This document shows positions 1-8,393 of a DNA stretch of 64,000 nt, one piece after another. The translations under genes were made by a program, and so were the position numbers. This DNA comes from Hyphomicrobium_A sp965243865 (GTDB taxonomy: Bacteria > Pseudomonadota > Alphaproteobacteria > Rhizobiales > Hyphomicrobiaceae): contig NZ_OZ251603.1 of assembly GCF_965243865.1 (NCBI RefSeq), positions 4,030,001-4,094,000 on the forward strand, in the 5' to 3' direction. The notes below the pieces were generated by a model, which saw nothing but the letters and a program-made list of their open reading frames with translations, was not told the origin of the DNA and searched no databases. The first letter of the stretch is position 1; each line of letters opens with the position of its first letter.

Positions 1-302
1 TGCGGGTCGCGAGATAAGTTAGGGGGCAACTATAAGTGCAACGGCTTAGCACGTCATGACTAGCCGGACGATGAAAGTCGCCGCGACAAAAAATATGTAA
101 TAACAATGCACTAGGGCAACGCAGTTGGGGCGCCGGGGCGGCCGGGCCGGGAAGGGGCAAAGTCGCAAGAAAGACGAGCATGCCAACGCCGCCGCCCGGC
201 GACGAATGCAGGCAGACGCAACTTGAATGCGCCGCGCAACCATTCCCGTTGCAGCGGTTTGTGCTTACGTTCCTAGCGCACACGATCGAACGAGAGGTTC
301 AC
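1..302. other. Left-edge flank without a supported gene
   Basis: No convincing coding sequence is visible on either strand. The first reading frame compatible with the GTPase gene opens at an ATG at 180, but the peptide before 303 is Cys- and Pro-rich and does not look like part of the conserved protein. The stretch probably holds the promoter and leader of the GTPase gene. I see no clear -35/-10 pair. Confidence 0.4.
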
Positions 303-1841
303 TTGGCAGCCAAAGGACGAGCGTCCCTCTATTTGCGCGGCGCCATGATTTTCCTGGCACTGCTGCTGCCGATGCTCTCGCTGTTGCCGCTGGGCTGGCT
401 GTGGCTCTGGGAGCGCGGCTGGGCGCTCTATTGGATCGCCTCGGCTTTCGCCTTGAGCATCATCGCCTACACCGCGCAAGCCATCGCTCTCCGGCGAACG
501 CTCCGCGAGACGCCCGAGCCCGTCGCCGACGACGACGAAAAGCTTCCGCCTGACCCCTCCTGGACGGCGCGCGAGCAGGCGGCCTGGACCGCCGTCGAGG
601 CGATCGCCGCCAACGTCAAGCCTTCCGAGCTCACTGACCGCGACCGCTTTCTCAATCTGGGACTAAGGACGATCGAGGCGGTCGCTCGCCAGATTCATCC
701 GGGCGACAACAACCCGCTGTGGAAGTTCACGCTGCCCGAAGCTTTGGCTCTCGTGGAGCGCGTCAGCGCCGACCTGCGGCCGTTTGTGGTGGAGAACATT
801 CCGCTCGGCGATCAACTCACCATCGGTCAAATTCTCAAAGTCTACGGCTGGCGTTCGGCCATAGGCATGGCCGAAAAAGCCTACGACCTCTGGCGCCTGG
901 TGCGGCTGGTAAATCCGGTCACTGCCGCGGCACAGGAAGCGCGCGAGCAGATCACCAAGCACCTTTATGCCAACGTGCGCGACCAACTCGCCCGCCAGCT
1001 CGCGCGTGCGTATGTCCGTGAGGTGGGACGCGCGGCCATTGACCTATATGGCGGCCGCCTACGCGTCTCCGAGGCGCAGCTGGCAACGCACGTCAGCGCC
1101 TCGACCCTGCGCGACCGCGGGCAGGCGACGGGTCTTGCAGAGCCGGTCCGCATTCTCGTCGCGGGGCAGGCAGGTGCCGGCAAGTCGAGCGTGGTCAATG
1201 CGCTGACCAAAGAGGTCCGCGCCGTCGTCGATGCGCCCGGCGGCACGCGCGATTACCAAGGCTACGAGGTCGAGTTGGAAGGCCTCAGTGGTGCGATGGT
1301 CATCGACAGCCCCCGCATCGGCGCCTCCACGAAAGAGCAGCGTGCCTTTGCGGCGAGAGCAGGGGACAGCGACCTGGTGATCTGGGCGCTTGCAGCAAAT
1401 CGCGACGATGCCCGCGTCGATCTTGCCGCCCTGTCGGCGATCCGCACGCACTTTGCGAGCCGCCCGCATCGCCGCGAGCCTCCCGTCATTGTCGCGCTGA
1501 CGCACATCGATAAGGTCGCGCACCACGCGCCCGGTCCAAACGAAACGATCGACCTGCAAGATCCCGCCATCGTAGAGACGGTGCGCGAGGTCGCTGACGG
1601 CCTCGGCGTGCCCAAGAATGATGTGGTGCCCGTGAGCTTTGCTCCAGGGCGTCCACCGTTCAACATCGAACAGCTTTCGATGCGCGTTGCCGCACGCGTG
1701 CCTGATGCGCGCCAAGCGCAGCTTCTACGCCTGATGGAGGATGCCGCTCCCCGCTGGAGCGTGCGCCGCGTGCTCGGACAGGCGGGGAATGCAGCGAAGT
1801 CGGCGGCGAAATCCGTTGTGCCTTCCGTCTTCAGGAAGTGA
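303..1841 (+). CDS. Membrane-anchored GTPase
   Basis: About 512 residues. Two hydrophobic segments near the N-terminus (about residues 15-35 and 41-62) predict an inner-membrane anchor. A Ras/Era-like G domain follows at the C-terminus: P-loop GQAGAGKSS near residue 286, a G3-like DSPRIG near 334 (Gly of the usual DxPG replaced) and a G4-like THID near 399 in place of NKxD. Membrane GTPases of this general type (YcjX/YcjF or Era-like) are linked to envelope or stress functions; no specific role can be assigned. I chose the TTG at 303 because GAGAGG lies five bases upstream. An ATG at 180 and one at 345 are alternatives. The stop directly abuts the stop of the convergent permease gene. Confidence 0.75.
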   Translation: MAAKGRASLYLRGAMIFLALLLPMLSLLPLGWLWLWERGWALYWIASAFALSIIAYTAQAIALRRTLRETPEPVADDDEKLPPDPSWTAREQAAWTAVEAIAANVKPSELTDRDRFLNLGLRTIEAVARQIHPGDNNPLWKFTLPEALALVERVSADLRPFVVENIPLGDQLTIGQILKVYGWRSAIGMAEKAYDLWRLVRLVNPVTAAAQEAREQITKHLYANVRDQLARQLARAYVREVGRAAIDLYGGRLRVSEAQLATHVSASTLRDRGQATGLAEPVRILVAGQAGAGKSSVVNALTKEVRAVVDAPGGTRDYQGYEVELEGLSGAMVIDSPRIGASTKEQRAFAARAGDSDLVIWALAANRDDARVDLAALSAIRTHFASRPHRREPPVIVALTHIDKVAHHAPGPNETIDLQDPAIVETVREVADGLGVPKNDVVPVSFAPGRPPFNIEQLSMRVAARVPDARQAQLLRLMEDAAPRWSVRRVLGQAGNAAKSAAKSVVPSVFRK

Positions 1842-3869
1842 TCACGAGGCGACGCGATCGTCGACCATTGGCTTATCTCCCGCCTCATCCGCCAGCTCAT
1901 TGGCGGCCTTCAGGGTGAACGTCACCGCCTCGCGCATCGAATGCGCCATCGCATCGACCGGGATGCTGCTGATGATCGTCTTGTCGCGACGATCCTGCGG
2001 ATCGAGCTTCCAGAAGCAGCCGAGCAGCAGCGCGTTCGGCGCCGAGCGCTTCAATCGGCGCACCAGAAAGCGGGCATGCGCACTGCGCTCGCGCACGTCG
2101 AGCGCTGAAATGCAGATGAGCTTGATGCCCCTCGCGTCTTCCTCGCTCAACACCCCGTGGCGCATCCGGTCGACATCGATCACCTTGACGCCGATCCCGC
2201 ACTTCGCGACGAGTTGCGAGAAAGCGAGCGCCGCCGTTTCGTCGAGGGCCGAACGACTGGCTACGCACAGCACGGCGTTCTCCCTACGCCAGTCGGATTC
2301 AATCGCGCTGCGGGCACACAATTGTGCCAGTTCGTCGACGTCCTCTTCGTCCGCATCTTCGTCCGCAACGTCCGAGATGCTTGCCTTTGCTTCATGATCT
2401 GCCGCGGCTTTCGCGGCGGCCTTGCCCGGCTTGGGCTGGAGGTCATAGTCAGCAAGCGTCTCGACGACGATCTCCGCCGTCTCCCGGATATCGGCCAACC
2501 GTTCGATATCGAGCGTGCCGCGGTCGGTATCCGCCTGCGCCAAACGCAGTCCCTCGATCATTACTTTGTCGTAGTAGTCGACCAGGGGCGCCGACTTGAC
2601 GAACTTCTCGGCCTGCTCGACCGCCTCGGCTGGATCTCCCGCCAGCATGCGCTGGTAAAATCGCTCGGGAGGGGTGAGCGGGGGCGTATCACCCAGAAGG
2701 ACATTCAGGAACTCGAGCCGCTCCACATGATGCCCGAGCACGACGAGAACCACCGTCAGCGGGATCGCCATCAACAGTCCGATCGGCCCCCATAGAAGTG
2801 TCCAGAAGGCCGCCGACAGGATAATGGCGAGCGGCGACAGTCCGGTCTTCTGCCCTTGAACCACGGGCTCGATGACGTTGCCCATGATCGGCTCGCTGAC
2901 GAGGTAGAACGCCGCCGTCGTCAGGAACATCGTCCATCCTGGATCGACGGCCGCCGCCAAGATCAGCGGAAACACGGCCGCGATGAACGAGCCGATGAAA
3001 GGCACGAAGCGCATGAGCGCCGCCAGCACACCCCATAGGATCGGGCTCGGCACGCCGATCATCCACAGCCCGAGCGCGACGAACATCCCATACCCAGTGT
3101 TGATCGCCGTGAGCGTCAGAAAATACCTTCCCAGCCGCTCACCCGCGTCGTCCATCGCCGTCGTCGATTTCTCCAGATCCTTCGCGCCAAGCAGACGTAT
3201 CGCCCTGTCGCGCACGTCCTCACGCTGCAGCAGCAGAAACAACACGAACAGAACCACCAACGCCGCCGTAGCGAGCGGCTGCACGATCACGCCGATGATA
3301 CTCTGCAGCTGATCGAGCGGTGTCGGCGACGGCGTGCGCACGACCACCGGAACAGGGTTCCGGTCGCCTGAGCGCATTTCCCCTTGCATCGGTGAGATCG
3401 TGACGCCCGGACCCGTGGGTTGCGCGGCCGGCTTGTCGAGTTCGTCCTGCAGATCTTTCAGCGCATCGCTCGCCTGCTTCAACGCGCCGCTGCCGCCTTG
3501 TGCGACTTCCTTCAGCGACTTCACCTTGTCGCGTAGCGTCGTCTGATAGCGCGGCATCTCCTGCACCAGACTGCCGACCTGCTGCGTGATCAGCGTGCCC
3601 ACACCGAAAATGATTCCAAACGCGACCGCGACCACCAGGAGCACCGAGGGCGTGTTGGGAAGACCCGTTCGACGCAAGATCCGCACCGCCGGAGAAAGGA
3701 CGAACGACAAAATCACGGCTAGCGCCAGCGGCACGAGAACGGCCTGAGCAACATAAAGAACGACGACGATCAGAAAGGCGATCACTGTCATTTCGAATGC
3801 GGATGCCGGCAGTTCGGTGCGCACTATCGAAGGCTGGATTTTCAGTGGGGCGATGCGTTCGGCAGGCAT
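1842..3869 (-). CDS. AI-2E family permease (TqsA/PerM-like) with C-terminal extension
   Basis: About 675 residues. Residues 25-380 hold the hydrophobic helices of the AI-2E transporter family (PF01594). Family members export or exchange small molecules or ions; AI-2 itself is only one proposed substrate. After the last helix comes a hydrophilic extension of about 230 residues rich in Ala, Asp and Glu, probably cytoplasmic, longer than in TqsA. The ATG at 3869 is preceded by GGGGAGGAGAG, better than the upstream ATG at 3914. It is the last gene of a probable four-gene operon (4908 down to 1842) read from a sigma-EcfG promoter, which points to a role in general stress. Confidence 0.85.
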   Translation of the reverse strand: MPAERIAPLKIQPSIVRTELPASAFEMTVIAFLIVVVLYVAQAVLVPLALAVILSFVLSPAVRILRRTGLPNTPSVLLVVAVAFGIIFGVGTLITQQVGSLVQEMPRYQTTLRDKVKSLKEVAQGGSGALKQASDALKDLQDELDKPAAQPTGPGVTISPMQGEMRSGDRNPVPVVVRTPSPTPLDQLQSIIGVIVQPLATAALVVLFVLFLLLQREDVRDRAIRLLGAKDLEKSTTAMDDAGERLGRYFLTLTAINTGYGMFVALGLWMIGVPSPILWGVLAALMRFVPFIGSFIAAVFPLILAAAVDPGWTMFLTTAAFYLVSEPIMGNVIEPVVQGQKTGLSPLAIILSAAFWTLLWGPIGLLMAIPLTVVLVVLGHHVERLEFLNVLLGDTPPLTPPERFYQRMLAGDPAEAVEQAEKFVKSAPLVDYYDKVMIEGLRLAQADTDRGTLDIERLADIRETAEIVVETLADYDLQPKPGKAAAKAAADHEAKASISDVADEDADEEDVDELAQLCARSAIESDWRRENAVLCVASRSALDETAALAFSQLVAKCGIGVKVIDVDRMRHGVLSEEDARGIKLICISALDVRERSAHARFLVRRLKRSAPNALLLGCFWKLDPQDRRDKTIISSIPVDAMAHSMREAVTFTLKAANELADEAGDKPMVDDRVAS

Positions 3870-3940
3870 GCGCTCTCCTCCCCAGTCAGCGGCTCGCCGA
3901 CCAGCGTTGAACATCTAACCTCAGAAAATGGCTGCTGCGG

Positions 3941-4348
3941 CTAGCGTCGCAGCCTTCGGGCTGCTCCCAGGCCGAACAGAAAGGCGGTGCCCACCACTTG
4001 CATGGCACCAAAGTAATCGACGGCTTCTTTAGCTTCTTGGTCTACCGCCGCGACTGCATTTGCCGTGGCAGAACCATGATCGCGTTCGCGGGCCTCTGCC
4101 CGCTCGATCAGCCACGGCATCGACAGACAAATGATGCCCAGCAGCACACATCCGCCAGCCAGCATGCCGACCGACTGCAGCGCGCCGAAGTGCGGCTCCA
4201 GAACGATGTAAAGAGCAATGAGAGCCAGGATGAACGAGGCGAGCAAGAACACGATCGCGAGCGCCGCCCAGGTCAGCCGACGCGAGACATTCTCTATGGC
4301 AGTATGCGTGGCTCTACTTGCAGCGTAGAGAACGGCGTCGCCGATCAT
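3941..4348 (-). CDS. Phage-holin-superfamily / YqjE-like membrane protein
   Basis: 135 residues with two strong transmembrane helices (about residues 27-52 and 58-80) and a charged C-terminal half. The arrangement matches the YqjE/holin-3 group (DUF1469), which in enterobacteria sits in a yqjD-yqjE-yqjK cluster with DUF883 proteins. Here two DUF883 genes lie directly upstream with gaps of fewer than 20 bases, so the same association is kept. A structural envelope role is likely; no lysis function is implied. Assignment is by hydropathy and neighbourhood rather than by a catalytic motif. Confidence 0.7.
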   Translation of the reverse strand: MIGDAVLYAASRATHTAIENVSRRLTWAALAIVFLLASFILALIALYIVLEPHFGALQSVGMLAGGCVLLGIICLSMPWLIERAEARERDHGSATANAVAAVDQEAKEAVDYFGAMQVVGTAFLFGLGAARRLRR

Positions 4349-4365
4349 GTTCCACTCCTAGTCGC

Positions 4366-4602
4366 TTAGCGTCTGGCAAGCAGCGCGAGAACGAAGCCGA
4401 CGCCGGCCGCAATGCCCGCTGCCTGTAGCGGGTTACGGCGAATGGTGGCGGCAAGCTTGTCGTATTGTTCCTGCGCCATCGTCTGCGCCTGCTCGACCGT
4501 ATCGCTGATTTTGTCTTGCGCGTTACTGGCGATGTCGCGCGCCTGCCGCTCGAAGGAACCTTGGGTGGTACCGCTGCGGCCGGATGTATACTGCGAGCTC
4601 AT
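4366..4602 (-). CDS. DUF883 (ElaB/YqjD-like) membrane-anchored stress protein
   Basis: 78 residues: a polar helical N-terminal part with potential coiled coil, then RRNPLQAAGIAAGVGF and a single C-terminal transmembrane helix ending in Arg-Arg. This is the layout of ElaB/YqjD, tail-anchored proteins that bind ribosomes in Escherichia coli and rise in stationary phase. It is a paralogue of the next gene upstream (RRNP motif shared). It is co-oriented and only 17 bases from its neighbours on both sides, hence part of the stress operon. Confidence 0.8.
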   Translation of the reverse strand: MSSQYTSGRSGTTQGSFERQARDIASNAQDKISDTVEQAQTMAQEQYDKLAATIRRNPLQAAGIAAGVGFVLALLARR

Positions 4603-4620
4603 GTGTCACTCCTACTGGTG

Positions 4621-4908
4621 TCAGCGCGAAAGAATAAGGCCGAATACGAAGCCGATGCCGGCCGCGATCAGCGCTGCTTGGCTGGGGTTACGGCGAATGG
4701 CGGCTTCGACGTCACTCACCTTCTCTTTGGCTTTGTCCTGGAGGTCCTCCACGCTCGAGCCGAGCTGCTCGGACGCAAGGCGTTTCACAGACTCTGCCAA
4801 GCTGGCGATGTCCTCGCGCAGAGCCTGAACATTGTCTCCCACGTCTGAGGCGGCCTGGCGCGCCCCTGGGTTTGACTCTCCGGTGCGATTTGCTGACGAG
4901 AACTGCAT
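4621..4908 (-). CDS. DUF883 (ElaB/YqjD-like) membrane-anchored stress protein
   Basis: 95 residues. A long polar alpha-helical region with heptad-like spacing of Leu/Val is followed by AIRRNPSQAALIAAGIGF and one C-terminal membrane helix, as in ElaB/YqjD. It is the first gene of the leftward operon. A sigma-EcfG-type promoter lies 68 bases upstream (4976-5001). The start has GGAGGATCC just ahead, a good ribosome site. Cellular role by family: inner-membrane tail-anchored protein induced by stress. Confidence 0.8.
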   Translation of the reverse strand: MQFSSANRTGESNPGARQAASDVGDNVQALREDIASLAESVKRLASEQLGSSVEDLQDKAKEKVSDVEAAIRRNPSQAALIAAGIGFVFGLILSR

Positions 4909-4975
4909 TGGGGATCCTCCTTTTGTGGGGACGGCCTGGACATCGTCGTTGGGCGGAAATCAATGTCGTGCGTAA

Positions 4976-5001
4976 AACGTTGACTGAGGCTCGCGAGTTC
5001 C
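4976..5001 (-). promoter_or_regulatory. sigma-EcfG promoter for the leftward stress operon
   Basis: On the minus strand GGAAC is followed by a 17-base spacer and CGTT. This fits the alphaproteobacterial general-stress sigma factor EcfG consensus (GGAAC-N16/17-CGTT). It lies 68 bases upstream of the DUF883 gene starting at 4908. Confidence 0.7.
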
Positions 5002-5037
5002 GCGCATTTGAGCGCATCCAGTATACTATTTGGATGG

Positions 5038-5063
5038 GGAACCGATCATTCAATCGAAACGTT
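5038..5063 (+). promoter_or_regulatory. sigma-EcfG promoter for the gene at 5131
   Basis: GGAAC at 5038-5042, a 17-base spacer and CGTT at 5060-5063. It matches the sigma-EcfG consensus on the plus strand, 67 bases upstream of the ATG at 5131. It forms a divergent pair with the promoter at 4976-5001. Confidence 0.7.
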
Positions 5064-5130
5064 CAAATGCCCACAGATCGTAATAATTAAACGCCCCGGT
5101 CACAGACCCTAAGGTAGAGGAGACGGCGCG

Positions 5131-5679
5131 ATGGTTAGCCCCGTGAAGGAAATGAGTTCGTCCCCGAATCCCGCAACGGGTGCCGACGAAACTGTGCTGG
5201 CGGAGCTGCGGGCGAGCGTCAGTGCTCTGGCCAAGGAAGTGGCTGAAGTTGCCGAGAGTCGTGCTCGCGCGGCCGCCGGTAAGATAGGCGATGCAGCCGA
5301 TGCCGGCACCACCGAGCTTCGCCGCAGCATCCGCCGCCAGCCGGTTCTCGCAATGGGTATCGCAGCAGCAGCGGGCGCTCTCATCGCACTCGCTGTCGTG
5401 CCCCGGCGCTCTCATCCGCGTTCAGCATGGGACCGGCTGCCCTCGCTTGAAAAATGGTCGCCCAACGTGACCCGTTCCGACCTCTACGATTTCGCCGACA
5501 CCATTCAGCGCTCGGTATCCCGTGCCGCTACCGCCGCAGCCGCCCCGGTAACCCCGGCCTTTGAACGGATGGTCGACGCTTTCTCGCGTGCCGACAGTTC
5601 CACGCTCAACGGCCTGGTCGATAAGCTTGGCGGCTGGTTCCAGAAGGCCCAGGACAAGGCGAAGGAAAAGATGCGCTGA
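5131..5679 (+). CDS. DUF883-like stress protein with extended C-terminus
   Basis: 182 residues. Residues 20-60 are a polar helix rich in Ala, Glu and Lys. ELRRSIRRQPVLAMGIAAAA then leads into one membrane helix, echoing the RRNP-helix layout of the two DUF883 proteins on the other strand. Unlike them it has about 95 residues after the helix with no recognised domain. It is driven by its own sigma-EcfG promoter and ends in a hairpin that overlaps its stop codon. Function unknown; envelope stress is the best guess from context. Confidence 0.7.
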   Translation: MVSPVKEMSSSPNPATGADETVLAELRASVSALAKEVAEVAESRARAAAGKIGDAADAGTTELRRSIRRQPVLAMGIAAAAGALIALAVVPRRSHPRSAWDRLPSLEKWSPNVTRSDLYDFADTIQRSVSRAATAAAAPVTPAFERMVDAFSRADSSTLNGLVDKLGGWFQKAQDKAKEKMR

Positions 5680-5696
5680 CCCTATAGGTCAGCGCA
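5672..5696. terminator. Bidirectional hairpin between convergent genes
   Basis: A perfect 10-bp stem, TGCGCTGACC / GGTCAGCGCA, with loop CTATA. It overlaps the stop codon of the plus-strand gene. On the minus strand it is followed by TCTTTTCC, a weak T tract. It separates this gene from the convergent pirin gene. Confidence 0.55.
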
Positions 5697-5699
5697 ATC

Positions 5700-6626
5700 T
5701 CACGGGCGGCCTTCGGGCAGCGGAATGAACTCCTCCATGTCCCCGGGCACCGGCTGAAAGCGCTTTGCCTTCCAATCCGCCTTCGCCGCGTCGATGCGGT
5801 CCTTTGAGGACGAAACGAAATTCCACCAGATGTGACGCGGCCCATCCATGGGCTCGCCGCCCAGCAACATTAGCCGCGTCTGCGACAGCGCGAGGATTGA
5901 AATGCGGTCGCCGGGCTTGAATACCAGCAGGCGGCCCGCGCCGAAGCTGTCTCCTGCGATATCGATCTCGCCCGATGCGATATAGACCGCTCGCTCGTCG
6001 TAGTCGGAATCGAGCGGCAGAACCGCACCTGGCGCCAGCACCGCCTCGGCGTAGAAGCTCGGATGCGGAAACTCGGCCGTCGACGTCCGCCCGAACATCT
6101 GCCCCATGATCAGCCGAACGGTCTTGCCCTCGCCCGTGATGCGCGGAAGCTCATCGGCACTCACGTGCTTGAATGTCGGCGCGCCTTCCTCATGTGATTT
6201 TGGCAGCGCCGCCCACGCCTGAATACCGAACAGCCGCGGTCCCAACGCCTTCTGCTCCGGTGAGGTGCGCTCGGAGTGAACGATGCCCGCACCCGCCGAC
6301 ATCAGGTTCAATGCACCCGGTCGGATCGACATCGCGGTTCCGAGGCTGTCGCGATGCATGATTTCGCCATCGAACAGATACGTCACCGTCGCCAGCCCGA
6401 TGTGCGGATGCGGGCGCACGTCGATACCGGTGCCTATGAGGAACTCGGCCGGGCCCATTTGATCGAAAAAGATGAAAGGCCCAACCATCTGCCGCCCAAC
6501 CGCCGGAAGCGCGCGGCGCACCGAGAAACCGCCGAGATCACGCGCCCGCGGAACGATGACCTGCTCGAGCGCGTCGCAGGCATGTGCATCGCCAGGTTGC
6601 GGGTCCTCGGTCGGTATCCAGCTCAT
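5700..6626 (-). CDS. Pirin family protein
   Basis: 308 residues, a bicupin. The pirin metal site is visible: RPHPHIG near residues 60-66 and GIVHSE near residue 105 give the three His and one Glu that bind iron. Some bacterial pirins have quercetinase activity, others bind regulators or enzymes; this one cannot be assigned further. The ATG at 6626 is preceded by AGGAAGGA at a good distance, so the frame extending to 6701 is not used. It is divergent from the SDR gene, with 65 bases between the starts. Confidence 0.88.
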   Translation of the reverse strand: MSWIPTEDPQPGDAHACDALEQVIVPRARDLGGFSVRRALPAVGRQMVGPFIFFDQMGPAEFLIGTGIDVRPHPHIGLATVTYLFDGEIMHRDSLGTAMSIRPGALNLMSAGAGIVHSERTSPEQKALGPRLFGIQAWAALPKSHEEGAPTFKHVSADELPRITGEGKTVRLIMGQMFGRTSTAEFPHPSFYAEAVLAPGAVLPLDSDYDERAVYIASGEIDIAGDSFGAGRLLVFKPGDRISILALSQTRLMLLGGEPMDGPRHIWWNFVSSSKDRIDAAKADWKAKRFQPVPGDMEEFIPLPEGRP

Positions 6627-6691
6627 GTGTTGCGGTCCTTCCTGTTGCGGTATACGTCGTGCGGCCGACCAGCGATGACAAGGAGAGCGGG

Positions 6692-7417
6692 ATGTCAGCA
6701 CGTCTGCATGGCAAGGTTGCCATCGTAACCGGAGTTAGTCACGACGGACAGGTCGGGCAGGCTGTCGCCAAGGCGCTCGCCAAGGAAGGCGCCTCGCTCA
6801 CCATCTGCGCACGCAGCAAGGACAACGTCGTCGCCCGCGCCGCTGAGCTGAAGGCGGAGGGCGCCAATGTAATTCCAGTGGTCGCTTCTCTCACCGACGA
6901 AGCCGACGTCAAGCGTCTGGTCTCCGAAACGGTGTCAGCTCTGGGTCGCATCGATATCGTCGTCAATCTTGCTGGCGGCCTGACGGTCTACAAGCCGTCC
7001 GCCGAGGTGACGCTCGACGAATGGACCCGCGAGGTGAACAACAACGTGCTGAGCGCGTTCCTTCTCACCCGCGAGGTCTTTCCCCACATGGCCAAAACCG
7101 GTGGCGGCTCGATCATCAATTTTGCTCGCGCCGGCAACGCGCAGGCGAACATGCTGCCCTACAACGTCGCCAAGGCCGGTGTCGTAGCCCTCACGCGTAC
7201 CTTCGCGCTCGAAGGCAAGGACGCACACATCCGCGTCAACGCAGTTGGGCCCGGCCTCGTCGATACGGCTTCCAACGTTGCCATGATGAAGCCCAAGGAT
7301 ACCGACAAGTGGGCAAAGCGTGACGAGATCGCCGATGTCGTCGTGTTTCTTGCTTCGCCCTCGTCAGTTGGCGTGACCGGACAGCTCATTGACGTGACAG
7401 GCTGGGGCCTCAGCTAA
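6692..7417 (+). CDS. Short-chain dehydrogenase/reductase-like protein lacking the usual catalytic Ser
   Basis: 241 residues with a Rossmann fold. The nucleotide-binding loop reads TGVSHDGQVGQA instead of the common TGxxxGIG. The NNAG region is NLAGG and the active-site YxxxK is present as YNVAK. The position where SDR enzymes carry the catalytic Ser (about 13 residues before Tyr) sits in NFARAGNAQ, which has none. It may be an atypical oxidoreductase or a non-catalytic member. The start at 6692 has AGGAGA upstream. The C-terminus GQLIDVTGWGLS is typical of SDRs. Confidence 0.8.
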   Translation: MSARLHGKVAIVTGVSHDGQVGQAVAKALAKEGASLTICARSKDNVVARAAELKAEGANVIPVVASLTDEADVKRLVSETVSALGRIDIVVNLAGGLTVYKPSAEVTLDEWTREVNNNVLSAFLLTREVFPHMAKTGGGSIINFARAGNAQANMLPYNVAKAGVVALTRTFALEGKDAHIRVNAVGPGLVDTASNVAMMKPKDTDKWAKRDEIADVVVFLASPSSVGVTGQLIDVTGWGLS

Positions 7418-7465
7418 CATCCTACGCCTGCCGACAGTCTAGAGTCCGGGCTGTGGTCGAAGCGC

Positions 7466-7600
7466 CCCCTCACCGGAAGCTCATTTGCAATCGCTTCGGC
7501 CTCTCCCCGCCGGGGAGAGGCTAAGTATTGACAACGACACTTTACCTCTCCCTGGAGGGAGAGGTCGGGCGCGATCGACAGATCGCGGCCGGGTGAGGGG
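7466..7600. repeat. Intergenic nested palindromic repeat
   Basis: An outer inverted pair (CCCCTCACCGG at 7466 and CCGGGTGAGGGG ending at 7600) encloses three hairpins: GCCTCTCCCCG/CGGGGAGAGGC (7499-7521), ACCTCTCCCT/AGGGAGAGGT (7544-7565) and CGCGATC/GATCGCG (near 7571-7588). This composition is characteristic of short dispersed palindromic elements in Hyphomicrobiales genomes. It fills the gap between the convergent SDR and AhpD-like genes and may act as a bidirectional terminator. Confidence 0.65.
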
Positions 7601-7637
7601 TTTCCGGCTGACGCTGCAAAGGTCTAGCCGGACGTCA

Positions 7638-8009
7638 TCATCCGGCGGCCGCAACCGGTTCGGCCTTTTTCTCGGCGAACTGGTTGTAGGCTTCCAGAGC
7701 ATGGGCGGCGTACATCACCGACGGCCCGGCGCCCATGTAGATCGCCATGCCGAGGGTCTCGAGGATTTCCTCCGACGAGGCGCCGCGGTCCGACGCCGCC
7801 TTGGCATGGAAGGCGATGCAGTCATCGCACCGTACGGCAACGCCGATGGCCAGTGCGATCAGCTCTTTCGTCTTGGTATCGAGCGCGCCCGCCTTTGTGG
7901 CCGCCTGGGCGATCGTCGAGAATGCCTTCATAACGTCGGGCGCCCCGCCGCGCATCTCCTTGAGACCGCCGCTCAGGCTTCGAGTCATCTCGATCCAGTC
8001 CTTGGACAT
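7638..8009 (-). CDS. Carboxymuconolactone decarboxylase / AhpD-like protein
   Basis: 123 residues, all-helical CMD family. The redox motif CDDCIAFH near residue 60 has the CxxC plus downstream His of AhpD-type alkylhydroperoxidases, so a peroxide or disulfide reductase activity is more likely than ring decarboxylation. The ATG at 8009 has AGGAGG five bases upstream; the GTG six bases earlier overlaps that site. It lies just downstream of an ArsR-type regulator in the same orientation (gap 26 bases), suggesting an operon controlled by that regulator. Confidence 0.85.
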   Translation of the reverse strand: MSKDWIEMTRSLSGGLKEMRGGAPDVMKAFSTIAQAATKAGALDTKTKELIALAIGVAVRCDDCIAFHAKAASDRGASSEEILETLGMAIYMGAGPSVMYAAHALEAYNQFAEKKAEPVAAAG

Positions 8010-8035
8010 AGGCACCTCCTGAATTCTGTGATTGC

Positions 8036-8353
8036 TCAGCGGCGCGACTTCTTCTTGCGCGAGGAGCAGAAAAGGTCGTCCAGCGTATCGATCAGCCGGC
8101 CGATGCGCTCATCCGCCAGCGAGTAGTAGATCGTCTGTGCCTCGCGCCGCGTCTTCACCAGACCTTCGACGCGCAGCTTGGCGAGATGCTGCGACAGCGC
8201 GGACTGTGCCAGAGGCACGACGCCCTCCAGCGCCGAAACCGATCGTTCGCCATCCTTCAGTTCGCACAGGATCATGAGCCGGTTTGCGTTGGCGAGCGCC
8301 TTCAGAAAGGCAGCCGCACGCTCGCTGTCGGTCATGAGGTCCGATATATTCAT
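8036..8353 (-). CDS. ArsR/SmtB family transcriptional regulator
   Basis: 105 residues. A winged helix-turn-helix covers residues 15-90; the recognition helix region is QSALSQHLAKLR, followed by a wing with a YYSL strand, both typical of ArsR proteins. The usual ELCVCDL metal site is absent: the helix reads SVSALEGVV. Metal sensing is therefore doubtful, and a redox, sulfide or ligand signal is possible (Cys residues near 30 and 96). No strong ribosome site precedes the ATG. A palindrome sits immediately upstream, suggesting autoregulation of itself and the AhpD-like gene. Confidence 0.85.
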   Translation of the reverse strand: MNISDLMTDSERAAAFLKALANANRLMILCELKDGERSVSALEGVVPLAQSALSQHLAKLRVEGLVKTRREAQTIYYSLADERIGRLIDTLDDLFCSSRKKKSRR

Positions 8354-8357
8354 AAAG

Positions 8358-8368
8358 ACTAATTTAGT
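8358..8368. promoter_or_regulatory. Probable ArsR-family operator
   Basis: ACTAA-T-TTAGT is a perfect 5-1-5 palindrome four bases upstream of the regulator's start codon, inside a longer dyad GACTA...TAGTC (8357-8372). Size and position suit a winged-helix repressor dimer. Confidence 0.5.
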
Positions 8369-8393
8369 AGTCGCTTATGTTGAGTCAAGCGAC

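Noticed and set aside
3941..4348. Phage holin / prophage remnant
   Set aside because: The protein is in a stress operon with DUF883 genes, and no other phage gene is present; the holin label reflects superfamily naming only.
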